A stretch of DNA of 23,822 nucleotides from Halobacteroidaceae bacterium (lineage in GTDB: Bacteria > Bacillota > Halanaerobiia > B1SED10-174): the NCBI GenBank assembly GCA_003550445.1, contig PUKG01000192.1, forward strand, positions 1 through 23,822, in the 5' to 3' direction. The translations under genes were made by a program, and so were the position numbers. Position 1 is the stretch's first letter, and every line of letters begins with the position of its first letter. The notes under the pieces were generated by a model. That model was not told where the DNA came from. It saw only the letters and a list, made by a program, of their open reading frames with translations, and did not search any database. This document shows, piece after piece, positions 15,577-23,580 of this stretch.

Positions 15577-18500
15577 ACCAGTAATGGTAATCGGAGGAGG
15601 TATTGCTGGAATACAGGCTGCCTTCGACCTAGGGGAAATGGGGATTCCGGTTTACCTTGTGGAAAACTCTCCCAGCCTTGGAGGCCGAATGGCCCAGCTG
15701 GATAAAACCTTTCCCACAAATGATTGTTCAACCTGTATTCTTGCCCCCAAAATTAGTGATTGTTACAACCATGAAATGGTAACCACCTACACCTACACTG
15801 ATGTCCTTGATATTCAAGGGAAAGAAGGGGATTTCCAGATAAAACTTCGGAAAAACCCCCGTTATATAATTGAAGATGCCTGTACTGGTTGTGCAGAGTG
15901 TATTGAAAAATGCCCGGTAAAAGTCCTCGATGAGTACAATGTTGGGCTGGTTAAAAGAAAAGGAATTTACAAGTATTATGACCAGGGTGTTCCCAATGTT
16001 GTGACTATTGATCCCGAGCATTGTTTGAAAATTAATAAGGACCGCTGCGGAATATGCGAAAAAGTTTGTGATAAAAGGGCTATCGACTATAATCAGAAAC
16101 CTGAAGAAATGGAACTTTCTGTGGCTGCAGTAATTTATGCTGCTGGTTACGAAGCTTTCCAGGGAGAAATGGTGAGCGAATATGGTTATCTCCGTCACCC
16201 AAATGTAATTACCAGCCTGGAATACGAACGTTACCTCAGTGCTTCGGGCCCAACGGAAGGCCATATCCAGAGGATCAGCGACGGAGAAGAGGCCAAAAAG
16301 ATCGCCTTCCTTCACTGTGCTGGTTCAAGGGATGTCCGAACCGATTGCAATTATTGCTCTGCAGTATGCTGCATGTACTCAATTAAACAGGCCCTTGTAA
16401 CCAGAGAACATTCCGACGAAATTGAAGCAATAGATCTTTACTATATGGATATCAGGGCCTATGGTAAGGGTTTTGAACGTTACTATAATACTGCAGAAGC
16501 CACAAAAGGTGTTAATTTCCGCAGAAATCGAGTTGCAAGGGTTGAAGAAGACCCCGATACGGGCCAGATAATAGTTAAAGGCCTGGATGAAGAAGGTCGG
16601 TTTTCAGAAGAAAAATATGACCTGGTAGTCCTGGGGGTTGGCCTGAAACCCAATACTCAGGTTACAGAAATGATGAAAAAATTAAAAATTCGGGTCAATA
16701 AATATGGGTTTGCAGCAACTGACGAACTGGATCCCCTGGCTACAAGCTGCAAGGGAATTTTTACCTGTGGAGTTGCTGCTGGCCCCAAGGACATCCCGGA
16801 ATCTGTAATTGAAGCAAGCGGTGCTGCTGCACAGGCTGCAATTATTGCTCGCCAGTATCCTGAAGCTCCAAAGAAAAAAGAGGATAAGGAAGAAGTAACC
16901 TACCGGTTTGTTGATAATGAAAGGGTTCGGGTGGGAGTATTTGTCTGCCACTGTGGGAATAACATTGGTGGAGTAGTTGATGTTCCCAGGGTTACAGAGC
17001 AGTCCAAGGACCTTCCCTTTGTGGAACATTCAGAGGAAATAAAGTACCTCTGTTCCCCGGATAATCTGGAGTTAATTGGAGATAGAATTAAAGAGCATAA
17101 TCTAAACCGGGTGGTAATAGCTTCCTGCACTCCAAGAACCCACGAGACCCTTTTCCGCCAGTCGGTTGCCTGGGGCGGGTTAAACCCTTACCTTATGGTC
17201 ATGACCAATATTAGGGACCAGAACTCCTGGGTCCACCGGGAAGAAAAAGAAAAGGCCACCCAAAAAGCCCTCGATCTGATAAAAGGGGCGGTGGCCAAGG
17301 CTAAAAAAACCCGGGCCCTGGAAAGAAGTCGGGTTGATAAGTTAAATAAGGGCTTTGTTATTGGCGGCGGAGTTGCAGGAATGACTGCAGCCCTGCAACT
17401 TGCTGATATCGGTTTCCCTGTTGTCCTTGTGGAGAGAGAAGATGAACTTGGAGGAAATGCCAATAATCTTCTGTTCACCCCGGAAGGGCGCCTGGCAAAA
17501 AGGGTTGTTGATGACCTCAAAGAGAGGGTTATGAAAAATGACCTGATTGAAGCCTATACAGGATACAGTGTCAGCAAGGTTGATGGTTATGTAGGTAACT
17601 TTAAACTTGTTCTTGATCCTGAAACCTCGGGTAAAGGTGAACAAAAAGAGATTGAAGGTGGGGTTGTCGTAGTTGCTACTGGAGCAGGAGAGCTTAAAAC
17701 CGATGAATATCTATCCGGGACAAGTGAACGAGTTATATCCCAGTTAGACCTGGAACAGAAAATTAGGGATAAGAATTTACCGGGAGAAATGAAAAAACTT
17801 TTCATGATCCAATGTGTTGGTTCAAGAGAAGAACCTAGAGAATATTGTAGCCGACTTTGCTGTAACCAGGCGGTAAGCAATGCTGTTTACCTTAAAGAGA
17901 GGTACCCGGAATTGGATATTACCATTCTTTACCGGGATATAAGAACCTACGGTTATTATGAGGATAATTACCGGAAGGCAAGGCAGTTAGGAGTTAAATT
18001 TGTTCGCTTTGATGTTGAAGATAAACCCAAAGTTGAGGAGAAGAGCGGAAAAATTACAATTTCTTTTAGAGACCCTGTTGCAGGGGTTTCCCGGGAAGAA
18101 GAAGCAGATCTTCTGGTTCTTTCCAAGGCGGTTGTTTCAAGGGAAAACAGTGATATCCTCAGCAAACAGCTAAAAGTTCCCCTGAATGAAGACGGGTTTT
18201 TCCTGGAAGCTCATGTCAAACTTATGCCTGTGGACTTTGCAACAGACGGTGTTTATCTCTGTGGACTGGCCCATGGACCTAAAAACCTGACTGAATCAAT
18301 TTCTCAGGCTCGAGCTGCTGCGGGAAGAGCAGCCGTTGTCCTGACTCGAGAATATCTTTTAACAGAGGCCATGGTCGCCCAGATTGATTCTCATCTTTGC
18401 ATGAGCTGTAGGAATTGTATTGAAGTTTGTCCTTACCAGGCAATAGAAATAAGTGAATGGACTGGCAAGGCTGAAGTAAATAAAATCCTGTGCAAAGGGT

Positions 18501-18634
18501 GCGGAAGTTGCACTTCCGTATGCCGACCACATGCGGCCGATCTCCACGGATTCAGCAACCAGGAATTGGTGGAAGAAATGGAAGCAATTTTTGCGGATCG
18601 CGAGCCCGCTCCGCTTAAAGGGGAGGGATTATAA
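15569..18634 (+). CDS. hdrA: Double-length HdrA-type FAD/iron-sulfur protein
   Basis: A 1021-residue protein made of two HdrA units. Unit 1 (1-430) has FAD loop VIGGGIAG (7-14), CSTC (53-56), ferredoxin clusters around C105-C115 and C160-C167, and the HdrA site CNYCSAVCC (260-268). Unit 2 (455-1021) starts with the HdrA N-terminal domain (VGVFVCHCGNN, ASCTPRTHE), then FAD loop VIGGGVAG (597-604), YCSRLCC (759-765) and two C-terminal [4Fe-4S] motifs (C944-C954 and C975-C985). HdrA is the flavin centre of electron-bifurcating Hdr complexes. Two units in one chain would carry two FADs. I start it at ATG 15569 behind GGTGGTG, overlapping hdrC by 8 bases; a GTG at 15557 is an alternative. Confidence 0.93.
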   Translation: MAKPVMVIGGGIAGIQAAFDLGEMGIPVYLVENSPSLGGRMAQLDKTFPTNDCSTCILAPKISDCYNHEMVTTYTYTDVLDIQGKEGDFQIKLRKNPRYIIEDACTGCAECIEKCPVKVLDEYNVGLVKRKGIYKYYDQGVPNVVTIDPEHCLKINKDRCGICEKVCDKRAIDYNQKPEEMELSVAAVIYAAGYEAFQGEMVSEYGYLRHPNVITSLEYERYLSASGPTEGHIQRISDGEEAKKIAFLHCAGSRDVRTDCNYCSAVCCMYSIKQALVTREHSDEIEAIDLYYMDIRAYGKGFERYYNTAEATKGVNFRRNRVARVEEDPDTGQIIVKGLDEEGRFSEEKYDLVVLGVGLKPNTQVTEMMKKLKIRVNKYGFAATDELDPLATSCKGIFTCGVAAGPKDIPESVIEASGAAAQAAIIARQYPEAPKKKEDKEEVTYRFVDNERVRVGVFVCHCGNNIGGVVDVPRVTEQSKDLPFVEHSEEIKYLCSPDNLELIGDRIKEHNLNRVVIASCTPRTHETLFRQSVAWGGLNPYLMVMTNIRDQNSWVHREEKEKATQKALDLIKGAVAKAKKTRALERSRVDKLNKGFVIGGGVAGMTAALQLADIGFPVVLVEREDELGGNANNLLFTPEGRLAKRVVDDLKERVMKNDLIEAYTGYSVSKVDGYVGNFKLVLDPETSGKGEQKEIEGGVVVVATGAGELKTDEYLSGTSERVISQLDLEQKIRDKNLPGEMKKLFMIQCVGSREEPREYCSRLCCNQAVSNAVYLKERYPELDITILYRDIRTYGYYEDNYRKARQLGVKFVRFDVEDKPKVEEKSGKITISFRDPVAGVSREEEADLLVLSKAVVSRENSDILSKQLKVPLNEDGFFLEAHVKLMPVDFATDGVYLCGLAHGPKNLTESISQARAAAGRAAVVLTREYLLTEAMVAQIDSHLCMSCRNCIEVCPYQAIEISEWTGKAEVNKILCKGCGSCTSVCRPHAADLHGFSNQELVEEMEAIFADREPAPLKGEGL

Positions 18635-19099
18635 ATGGCTGCTAAAGAAAACTTCGAGCCCAAAATCCTTGCTTTTTTATGCAATTGGTGCAGTTATGCT
18701 GCAGCGGACCTTGCCGGCAGCAGTCGAATGCAATATCCTCCGCAAATCAGGGTGATCAGAGTTCCCTGTTCTGGCCGAATAGATCCCTTCCTTCTGATCA
18801 GGGCTTTTAATTCCGGGGCAGATGGGGTTTTGGTTTCTGGATGCCATCCAGGGGATTGCCATTATCTGGACGGGAATTATTATGCCCGAAGAAGATTTTT
18901 GATGCTCAAAGAACTCATGCAGTATGCTGGCATACCTGAAGAGAGAGTTAACTTTACCTGGTGTTCAGCCTCTGAAGGGAAAAGATTTGCTGCAATTGTT
19001 GACAGGGTAGTTGCAAGGATCAAGGAGGTTGGTCCCTGGGAAGGTTTTGATGGAAGGGGCTTTGCCCGGAGAGAGGAGGAGATGGCCGGTGGAAAATAA
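18635..19099 (+). CDS. mvhD: MvhD/FlxD-type [2Fe-2S] subunit
   Basis: A 154-residue protein with the MvhD cysteines in FLCNWCSYAAADLAG (C16, C19), VPCSGRID (C45) and GCHPGDCHY (C70, C75). MvhD passes electrons between an electron-donating unit and HdrA. The downstream neighbours are Flx-type rather than hydrogenase subunits, so it plays the FlxD role here. The ATG follows the hdrA stop with no gap. Confidence 0.93.
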   Translation: MAAKENFEPKILAFLCNWCSYAAADLAGSSRMQYPPQIRVIRVPCSGRIDPFLLIRAFNSGADGVLVSGCHPGDCHYLDGNYYARRRFLMLKELMQYAGIPEERVNFTWCSASEGKRFAAIVDRVVARIKEVGPWEGFDGRGFARREEEMAGGK

Positions 19100-19931
19100 A
19101 TACTTGGAAATCAGCAAAAAAATCCAGGAAGAAAGCCGAAAACTCCTCTCGGAAGGTAAGGTTGAGAGAATAATTGGGTTTGGAAGGGGAGAATTTACAA
19201 AGGAAATTACCCCCATTTTCGTTTCAGACCCTGACCGGGCAGATGAGTTATTGTTTACTCCTGAATGTGATATGATGCTGGCCAAATATCTTTTGGATTA
19301 CAAAGGAAGCAAAACAGGAATTGTTGCCAAACCCTGTGATACAAGGGCTATTACCGTTTATCTTGCAGAAGAACTGATCAAGAGGGAAGAGGTTTTTATA
19401 ATAGGCATAAATGATTGTGAAGGCCTCGATGACAACGATGCCTGTGAAGAGTGCGGCATAAGGAATCCTGTGGTTGTCGATCTCGAAATCGGGCAACCCC
19501 GAAAAGAGGAAATTGACCCGGAAATTAAGGATGAATTGGAAGAAATGACAAGGGAGGAACGGTTCGAATATTTCCAAAAAGAATTCTCAAGGTGTATTCG
19601 ATGTTATGCCTGCAGAGAAGCCTGTTTTGTTTGTACCTGTGATGAGTGTTTTGCTGATAGCAACCAGCCTCAGTGGGTTGGGGCAAGTATTGGCAAAAGG
19701 GACAATTTTACTTTCCACCTGATGCGAGCCATGCATATGGCGGGAAGGTGTATTAATTGTGGTGCTTGTGAACAGGCCTGTCCGGAAGGTATTAACATGA
19801 GGGCTCTGACCAAGCACCTGTACCGGGTTGCAAAAGATGTTTATCAATTTGAGCCGGGTCTGGATCCTGAAGAAAAAACATTGTTCGCTACCTACAAGCT
19901 AAACGATAGCGAACAGGGATTTTTGGATTAG
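19089..19931 (+). CDS. 4Fe-4S dicluster protein, Flx iron-sulfur subunit
   Basis: A 280-residue protein. The N-terminal part (to about 135) has KPCDTRA (C83) and INDCEG (C110), then C119 and C122, resembling the F420-hydrogenase/dehydrogenase beta family. The C-terminal part has ferredoxin motifs CIRCYACREAC (169-179), followed by CTCDEC (182-187), and CINCGACEQACP (221-232). I start it at the GTG at 19089, overlapping mvhD by 11 bases, with GAGGAGG upstream; an ATG at 19011 lies inside mvhD and is unlikely. It corresponds to one of the two iron-sulfur subunits, FlxB or FlxC, of FlxABCD complexes. I cannot say which. Confidence 0.82.
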   Translation: MENKYLEISKKIQEESRKLLSEGKVERIIGFGRGEFTKEITPIFVSDPDRADELLFTPECDMMLAKYLLDYKGSKTGIVAKPCDTRAITVYLAEELIKREEVFIIGINDCEGLDDNDACEECGIRNPVVVDLEIGQPRKEEIDPEIKDELEEMTREERFEYFQKEFSRCIRCYACREACFVCTCDECFADSNQPQWVGASIGKRDNFTFHLMRAMHMAGRCINCGACEQACPEGINMRALTKHLYRVAKDVYQFEPGLDPEEKTLFATYKLNDSEQGFLD

Positions 19932-19941
19932 GAGGGGGTGA

Positions 19942-20985
19942 GTGGCAGTGTTAAAAGTATTGCAAAAGGATGAACTGGGAAAACTTCTGGAAACCTTAAG
20001 TAATGAATTTAGGATAATAGCTCCCGTTGTCCGCAAATACGGAAAAAAAGAGCGGGTGGAGTACCATCAGGTTGAGGATTTCAGTGAAATACACCTAAAC
20101 CGTCAGCCCGATACCCCTCCAAAAAAATATTTTCTTCCCCAGAATGAGAGACTTGGAGAAGAAAGAAGCGGTGAAGAGGTAACGGAAACGGGGGATCGGA
20201 AAACCCTGATTTTCGGGGTCCGCTCCTGTGATTTAAGTGCGATTGATATCCTCAAACCCGTTTTTTTAGATGATGATTTTACCGACACCTATTTTCAAAA
20301 CCGTCTTGAAAACACCTTAATGTTTGGGCTAGGCTGTAGTGAAAGACAGGAAAATTGTTTTTGTGACTCCCTGGGAATTAACCCCCTGGGAGACGAAAAT
20401 GTTCCAGTTTATATGCACGATGACGGCGAAAGGATCTGGTTTGAGGTTAAAGCAAAAGAACTGGAAAAATTCTTTACTGAATTTCCTGATGGGGATCCGA
20501 AAGAGTTAGAAGAAAAGAAGAATAGCTGGCTTGAAGAGTTTAAAAAATCTGCAATAGAAATTGGAGTTCCAATTCCCCTGCCCGAGTTGGTTTCTTTTAA
20601 CGCTCCCTTCTGGAAGGAAGTTGCGGCTAATTGTTTGGGCTGCGGAGTCTGCACCTATTACTGTCCCACCTGTTTTTGCTTTGGTTTTTTCTGGGAGAAA
20701 AGAGAAGAAGAAATTGACAAGTGGAGAACCTGGGATTCCTGCATGTTCCCGCTCTTTACAAAACATGGTTCGGGTCACAACCCCCGGGAAACTCAGGATC
20801 AAAGGACAAGGCAGCGAATAATGCACAAATTTTCCTATCATCCAAGTAATTTCGAGGGTGTACCAGCCTGTTCAGCCTGCGGTAGGTGTATCAGCCAGTG
20901 CCCTGTTAACATTGATCTGCGGGTAATATTAAAAACTGCTGAAAAATACCTTGACAACCAGGAGGGGGTGAAGAGTAGTGGGTAA
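19942..20985 (+). CDS. 4Fe-4S dicluster protein, AsrA/HydB-like Flx subunit
   Basis: A 347-residue protein resembling anaerobic sulfite reductase subunit A and the beta subunit of sulfhydrogenases. It has FGVRSCDLSAIDIL (about 91-104), a GCSERQENCFC cysteine group (132-141), and two ferredoxin motifs, CLGCGVCTYYCP (231-242) and CSACGRCISQCP (310-321). It should carry electrons between the FAD/NAD subunit encoded next and the MvhD/HdrA unit. The GTG at 19942 follows a GGAGGGGGTGA ribosome site; a second GTG at 19948 is nearly as good. It overlaps the next gene by 8 bases. Confidence 0.85.
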   Translation: MAVLKVLQKDELGKLLETLSNEFRIIAPVVRKYGKKERVEYHQVEDFSEIHLNRQPDTPPKKYFLPQNERLGEERSGEEVTETGDRKTLIFGVRSCDLSAIDILKPVFLDDDFTDTYFQNRLENTLMFGLGCSERQENCFCDSLGINPLGDENVPVYMHDDGERIWFEVKAKELEKFFTEFPDGDPKELEEKKNSWLEEFKKSAIEIGVPIPLPELVSFNAPFWKEVAANCLGCGVCTYYCPTCFCFGFFWEKREEEIDKWRTWDSCMFPLFTKHGSGHNPRETQDQRTRQRIMHKFSYHPSNFEGVPACSACGRCISQCPVNIDLRVILKTAEKYLDNQEGVKSSG

Positions 20986-21823
20986 ATACCTTTTGCCCTA
21001 TAGGGGAGAAATATTAAAAATTACCCAGGAAACTGGTTCAAACCTGAACATTAAAACCTTTCGGATCCGGTTAAAAGAGGAGGAAGAAAGGAAAAAATTC
21101 AAATTTCTCCCGGGCCAATTTGTTGAATTAACGGTTTTTGGTGTTGGAGAAGCTCCCTTTGGGTTTGCTTCATCCCCTACTCAGGAGGACTACTTTGATA
21201 TTTCAATTAAAGAAACGGGCCTGGTAACCGAAGCAATTCACAATATGAAAGAGGGGGGTGAGATCGGTATCCGGGGGCCTTATGGGAATAGTTTCCCTTA
21301 TGAAGAAGTGAAGGGAAAAAACCTGGTTTTCCTTGCAGGGGGTATTGGGCTTGCTCCGTTGAGGTCTTTGATTAATTATGTCCTGGATGAAAAAAACCGG
21401 GATCAATATGGAAGAGTCCAGATGTTACTTGCTTTCCGTTCCCCCGAAGACATGCTTTATAAATATGATTTTTCCCAATGGGAAAAATCCCCCAATACCA
21501 CGGTAAAATATACAATTGACGAAGAATGTGAGGGATGGGTCCACTGTGTAGGTTATCCTCATGAATTATTGAATGAGGAACTTGATCTGAAAGAACCGGA
21601 TACTGTTTTCTTTACCTGCGGTCCCCCGATAATGATCCGGTTTATTACCGATGAATTAAAAAATTCTGGAATAGATCCCAGGGATATTATAACAACCCTG
21701 GAAATGAAAATGTCCTGTGGGCTGGGCAAGTGTGGACGCTGCAATATCGGCAGGTATTATGTTTGCAAGGATGGTCCTGTTTTTGATCTCAAACAACTGG
21801 AAAAAATGCCTGCAGAGTTTTAG
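20978..21823 (+). CDS. flxA: FlxA-like FAD/NAD(P)-binding oxidoreductase subunit
   Basis: A 281-residue ferredoxin-reductase-family protein. FAD-binding parts are PGQFVEL (45-51), APFGFASSP (59-67) and GPYG (100-103). The NAD(P)-binding loop is GGIGLAPLRS (121-130), with TCGPP (213-217) as the usual second contact. A C-terminal [2Fe-2S] site uses C247, C252, C255 and C263, as in PyrK, HydG and FlxA. It should be the point where NAD(P)H enters or leaves the complex. The GTG start follows the same GGAGGGGGTG ribosome site used by the preceding gene. It is the last gene before a hairpin. Confidence 0.9.
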   Translation: MGKYLLPYRGEILKITQETGSNLNIKTFRIRLKEEEERKKFKFLPGQFVELTVFGVGEAPFGFASSPTQEDYFDISIKETGLVTEAIHNMKEGGEIGIRGPYGNSFPYEEVKGKNLVFLAGGIGLAPLRSLINYVLDEKNRDQYGRVQMLLAFRSPEDMLYKYDFSQWEKSPNTTVKYTIDEECEGWVHCVGYPHELLNEELDLKEPDTVFFTCGPPIMIRFITDELKNSGIDPRDIITTLEMKMSCGLGKCGRCNIGRYYVCKDGPVFDLKQLEKMPAEF

Positions 21824-21846
21824 TTCTGTTTAAAATAGTCCTTTTT

Positions 21847-21871
21847 AAGGGGCTCCTTATTGGAGCCCCTT
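21847..21871. terminator. Strong hairpin between flxA and the third mttB gene
   Basis: AAGGGGCTCC (21847-21856), loop TTATT, and GGAGCCCCTT (21862-21871) form a perfect 10-bp G/C-rich stem. On the plus strand only three T follow before an A run, so it is a weak intrinsic terminator at best. It may act as a partial terminator or mRNA stabiliser, lowering expression of the downstream gene relative to the operon. Confidence 0.5.
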
Positions 21872-21903
21872 TAAAAAAAGAAAAAAGATGAGGGGGTTAA
21901 CCC

Positions 21904-23325
21904 ATGATAATCCGCGATTTACCTCCCCTGGATGTAATGAGCCCTTCTGAAATAGAGAAAATTCATGACATTTCCCTCGAACTATTACAAAAAGAGGGAA
22001 TAGAATTTCACAATGAAGAAGCCAGGGAAATATTTAAGAAAAATGGGGCAAAGGTTGAAGGGAAAAAAGTATTTATTCCCGCGAAATTGGTTGAAGAACA
22101 ATTAAAACTTGCACCATCTACCTTTGATATGTTTGCCAGAAATCCTGATAGGAAAGTTACTATCGGGGGGGGAAATACAGTCCTGGCACCAGGTTATGGT
22201 TCGCCATTTGTTATGGATATGGAAACGGGGAAAAGAAGAGGTTCTACCTTTGAGGATTATAAAACTTTTACAATACTTGCTGGCAACAGTGAGAACATTG
22301 ATGTTGTCGGGGGTGTTCTGGTAGAACCCGATGATATTCCAGATAACATCCGGCATGCTAAGATGATTTATACCGGGGTTAAATATACTGACAAAGTACT
22401 TATGGGAAGTGCCATGGGGGCAAAAAAGGCCCTGGATAGTGTTAAAATGGCAGGGTTTATTTATGGAGGAGAAGACTATGTAAAAAATCATCCGGTTTTG
22501 ATTTCTTTAATTAACACCAATAGTCCCCTACAATTTGACAACAGGATGACCGAAGCCCTAATGGTATATGCCCGTAATAACCAACCAACAATTGTTTCTT
22601 CCCTGAGCATGACTGGAACAACCGCCCCTTCCACAATAGCAGCAGCCCTTGTCCAGCAAAACACAGAAATTATTTCGGGTATAACCCTTTCACAATTGGT
22701 TAACCCTGGAACCCCGGTAATTTATGGTTCGGCCTCAAGTGTTGTAGACTTAAAAACCGGGAACCTGGCAATTGGGAGTCCGGAAACGGCCAAGATGTTT
22801 GGGGGAACAGCCCAACTCGCCAGATTTTATAATATTCCCTCCCGGGGTGGGGGTTGTCTTACAGATTCCATTGTCCCGGATGCCCAGAGCGGTTATGAAT
22901 CAATGATGGTTTTCCTGACAGGAGTTTGCAGCGGGTTTAATTTCATTCTTCATTCAGCAGGCTTACTTGAGAATTATATGACCATGTCCTTTGAAAAATT
23001 CATTATGGATGACGAGATATGTGGTATGGCCAAGGAATATGTCGCGGGAATAAAAATTGACGAGGATTACCTTGGGAAAAAAACCATAATGGATGTGGGA
23101 AGTGGAGGGCACTTTTTATCAACGGACCATACTTACAGGCATATGAAAGAACTGCGGCAACCGGGGGTGAGCCTAAGAGATCGTTACATGAGTGATTGTC
23201 CCCTGCCCGATATTGTGGGGCGGGCAAGGAAACGATATCAAAAAATTGTGGAAGAATACCAGGCCCCCCCTCTTGAAAGGTCTATTGACACAGAACTTCA
23301 GAATTTTATCGAGAAATTAACATAA
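21904..23325 (+). CDS. mttB: MttB-family methyltransferase 3
   Basis: A 473-residue MttB-superfamily protein, clearly more distant from the two at 3971 and 6136 than they are from each other. Family stretches are SLELLQKEGIEFHNEEA, FIPAKLVEEQL, SMTGTTAPSTIA, YGSASSVVDLKTGNLAIGSP, CLTDSIVPDAQ and GSGGHFLSTDHT. It has no amber codon. The ATG has GAGGGGG about 8 bases upstream. No corrinoid gene accompanies it in the window, so it would use one of the two upstream carriers or one encoded elsewhere. It is separated from the electron module by the hairpin at 21847, and I saw no sigma-54 promoter ahead of it. The substrate is unknown; a glycine-betaine-type enzyme is one possibility. Confidence 0.9.
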   Translation: MIIRDLPPLDVMSPSEIEKIHDISLELLQKEGIEFHNEEAREIFKKNGAKVEGKKVFIPAKLVEEQLKLAPSTFDMFARNPDRKVTIGGGNTVLAPGYGSPFVMDMETGKRRGSTFEDYKTFTILAGNSENIDVVGGVLVEPDDIPDNIRHAKMIYTGVKYTDKVLMGSAMGAKKALDSVKMAGFIYGGEDYVKNHPVLISLINTNSPLQFDNRMTEALMVYARNNQPTIVSSLSMTGTTAPSTIAAALVQQNTEIISGITLSQLVNPGTPVIYGSASSVVDLKTGNLAIGSPETAKMFGGTAQLARFYNIPSRGGGCLTDSIVPDAQSGYESMMVFLTGVCSGFNFILHSAGLLENYMTMSFEKFIMDDEICGMAKEYVAGIKIDEDYLGKKTIMDVGSGGHFLSTDHTYRHMKELRQPGVSLRDRYMSDCPLPDIVGRARKRYQKIVEEYQAPPLERSIDTELQNFIEKLT

Positions 23326-23352
23326 TTCTTTTATCGAAAATGATTATTATTT

Positions 23353-23381
23353 TTGCATTTATTGTTATTTTGATGTAAACT
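23353..23381 (+). promoter_or_regulatory. Possible sigma-A promoter of the riboswitch-folT unit
   Basis: TTGCAT (23353-23358) and TAAACT (23376-23381) are 17 bases apart in an A/T-rich stretch just ahead of the riboswitch. Both boxes are imperfect (3 and 4 of 6 consensus bases), so this is a weak call. Confidence 0.3.
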
Positions 23382-23419
23382 GATAATCAGAAACTCGTAA
23401 CAAAAAAATTTAATTTCCA

Positions 23420-23523
23420 GGCAGAGTAGGTGCCATGCGTAGGAGTGCTTGGGGATGGGACGTTGCCCCAAGACGAAATGCCATCTTAGAATGGCTGCGG
23501 TATGGTCACCGCGTCCGCTAGCC
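23420..23523 (+). ncRNA. Tetrahydrofolate (THF) riboswitch aptamer
   Basis: The sequence follows the known folT-type THF aptamer. It opens with GGCAGAGTAGG. Stem P2 pairs GGTGCCAT (23429-23436) with ATGGTCACC (23502-23510). Stem P3 pairs CTTGGGG (23448-23454) with CCCCAAG (23466-23472) around the conserved GGGACGTTG. A GCCAT/ATGGC hairpin follows (23480-23495), then the conserved GCGTCCGCT close to the end. P1 is short and closes with GCC at 23521-23523. It lies directly upstream of a folate transporter gene, the standard place for this class. Confidence 0.9.
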
Positions 23524-23574
23524 AAAGAGACCTTCTCTTTGGTGATACCATCTGCTTGGCCAGAGAGAGGGGAG
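23522..23574 (+). promoter_or_regulatory. Riboswitch expression platform with candidate ribosome-site sequester
   Basis: CCAAAGAGA (23522-23530) and TCTCTTTGG (23534-23542) form a perfect 9-bp hairpin. Its first two bases belong to the 3' strand of aptamer stem P1, so the two structures compete. CCTTCTCT (23531-23538) is also nearly complementary to the ribosome site AGAGAGAGG (23562-23570). No T-tract follows, so control is more likely at translation than at termination. The switching scheme is inferred. Confidence 0.5.
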
Positions 23575-23580
23575 TTAAAA

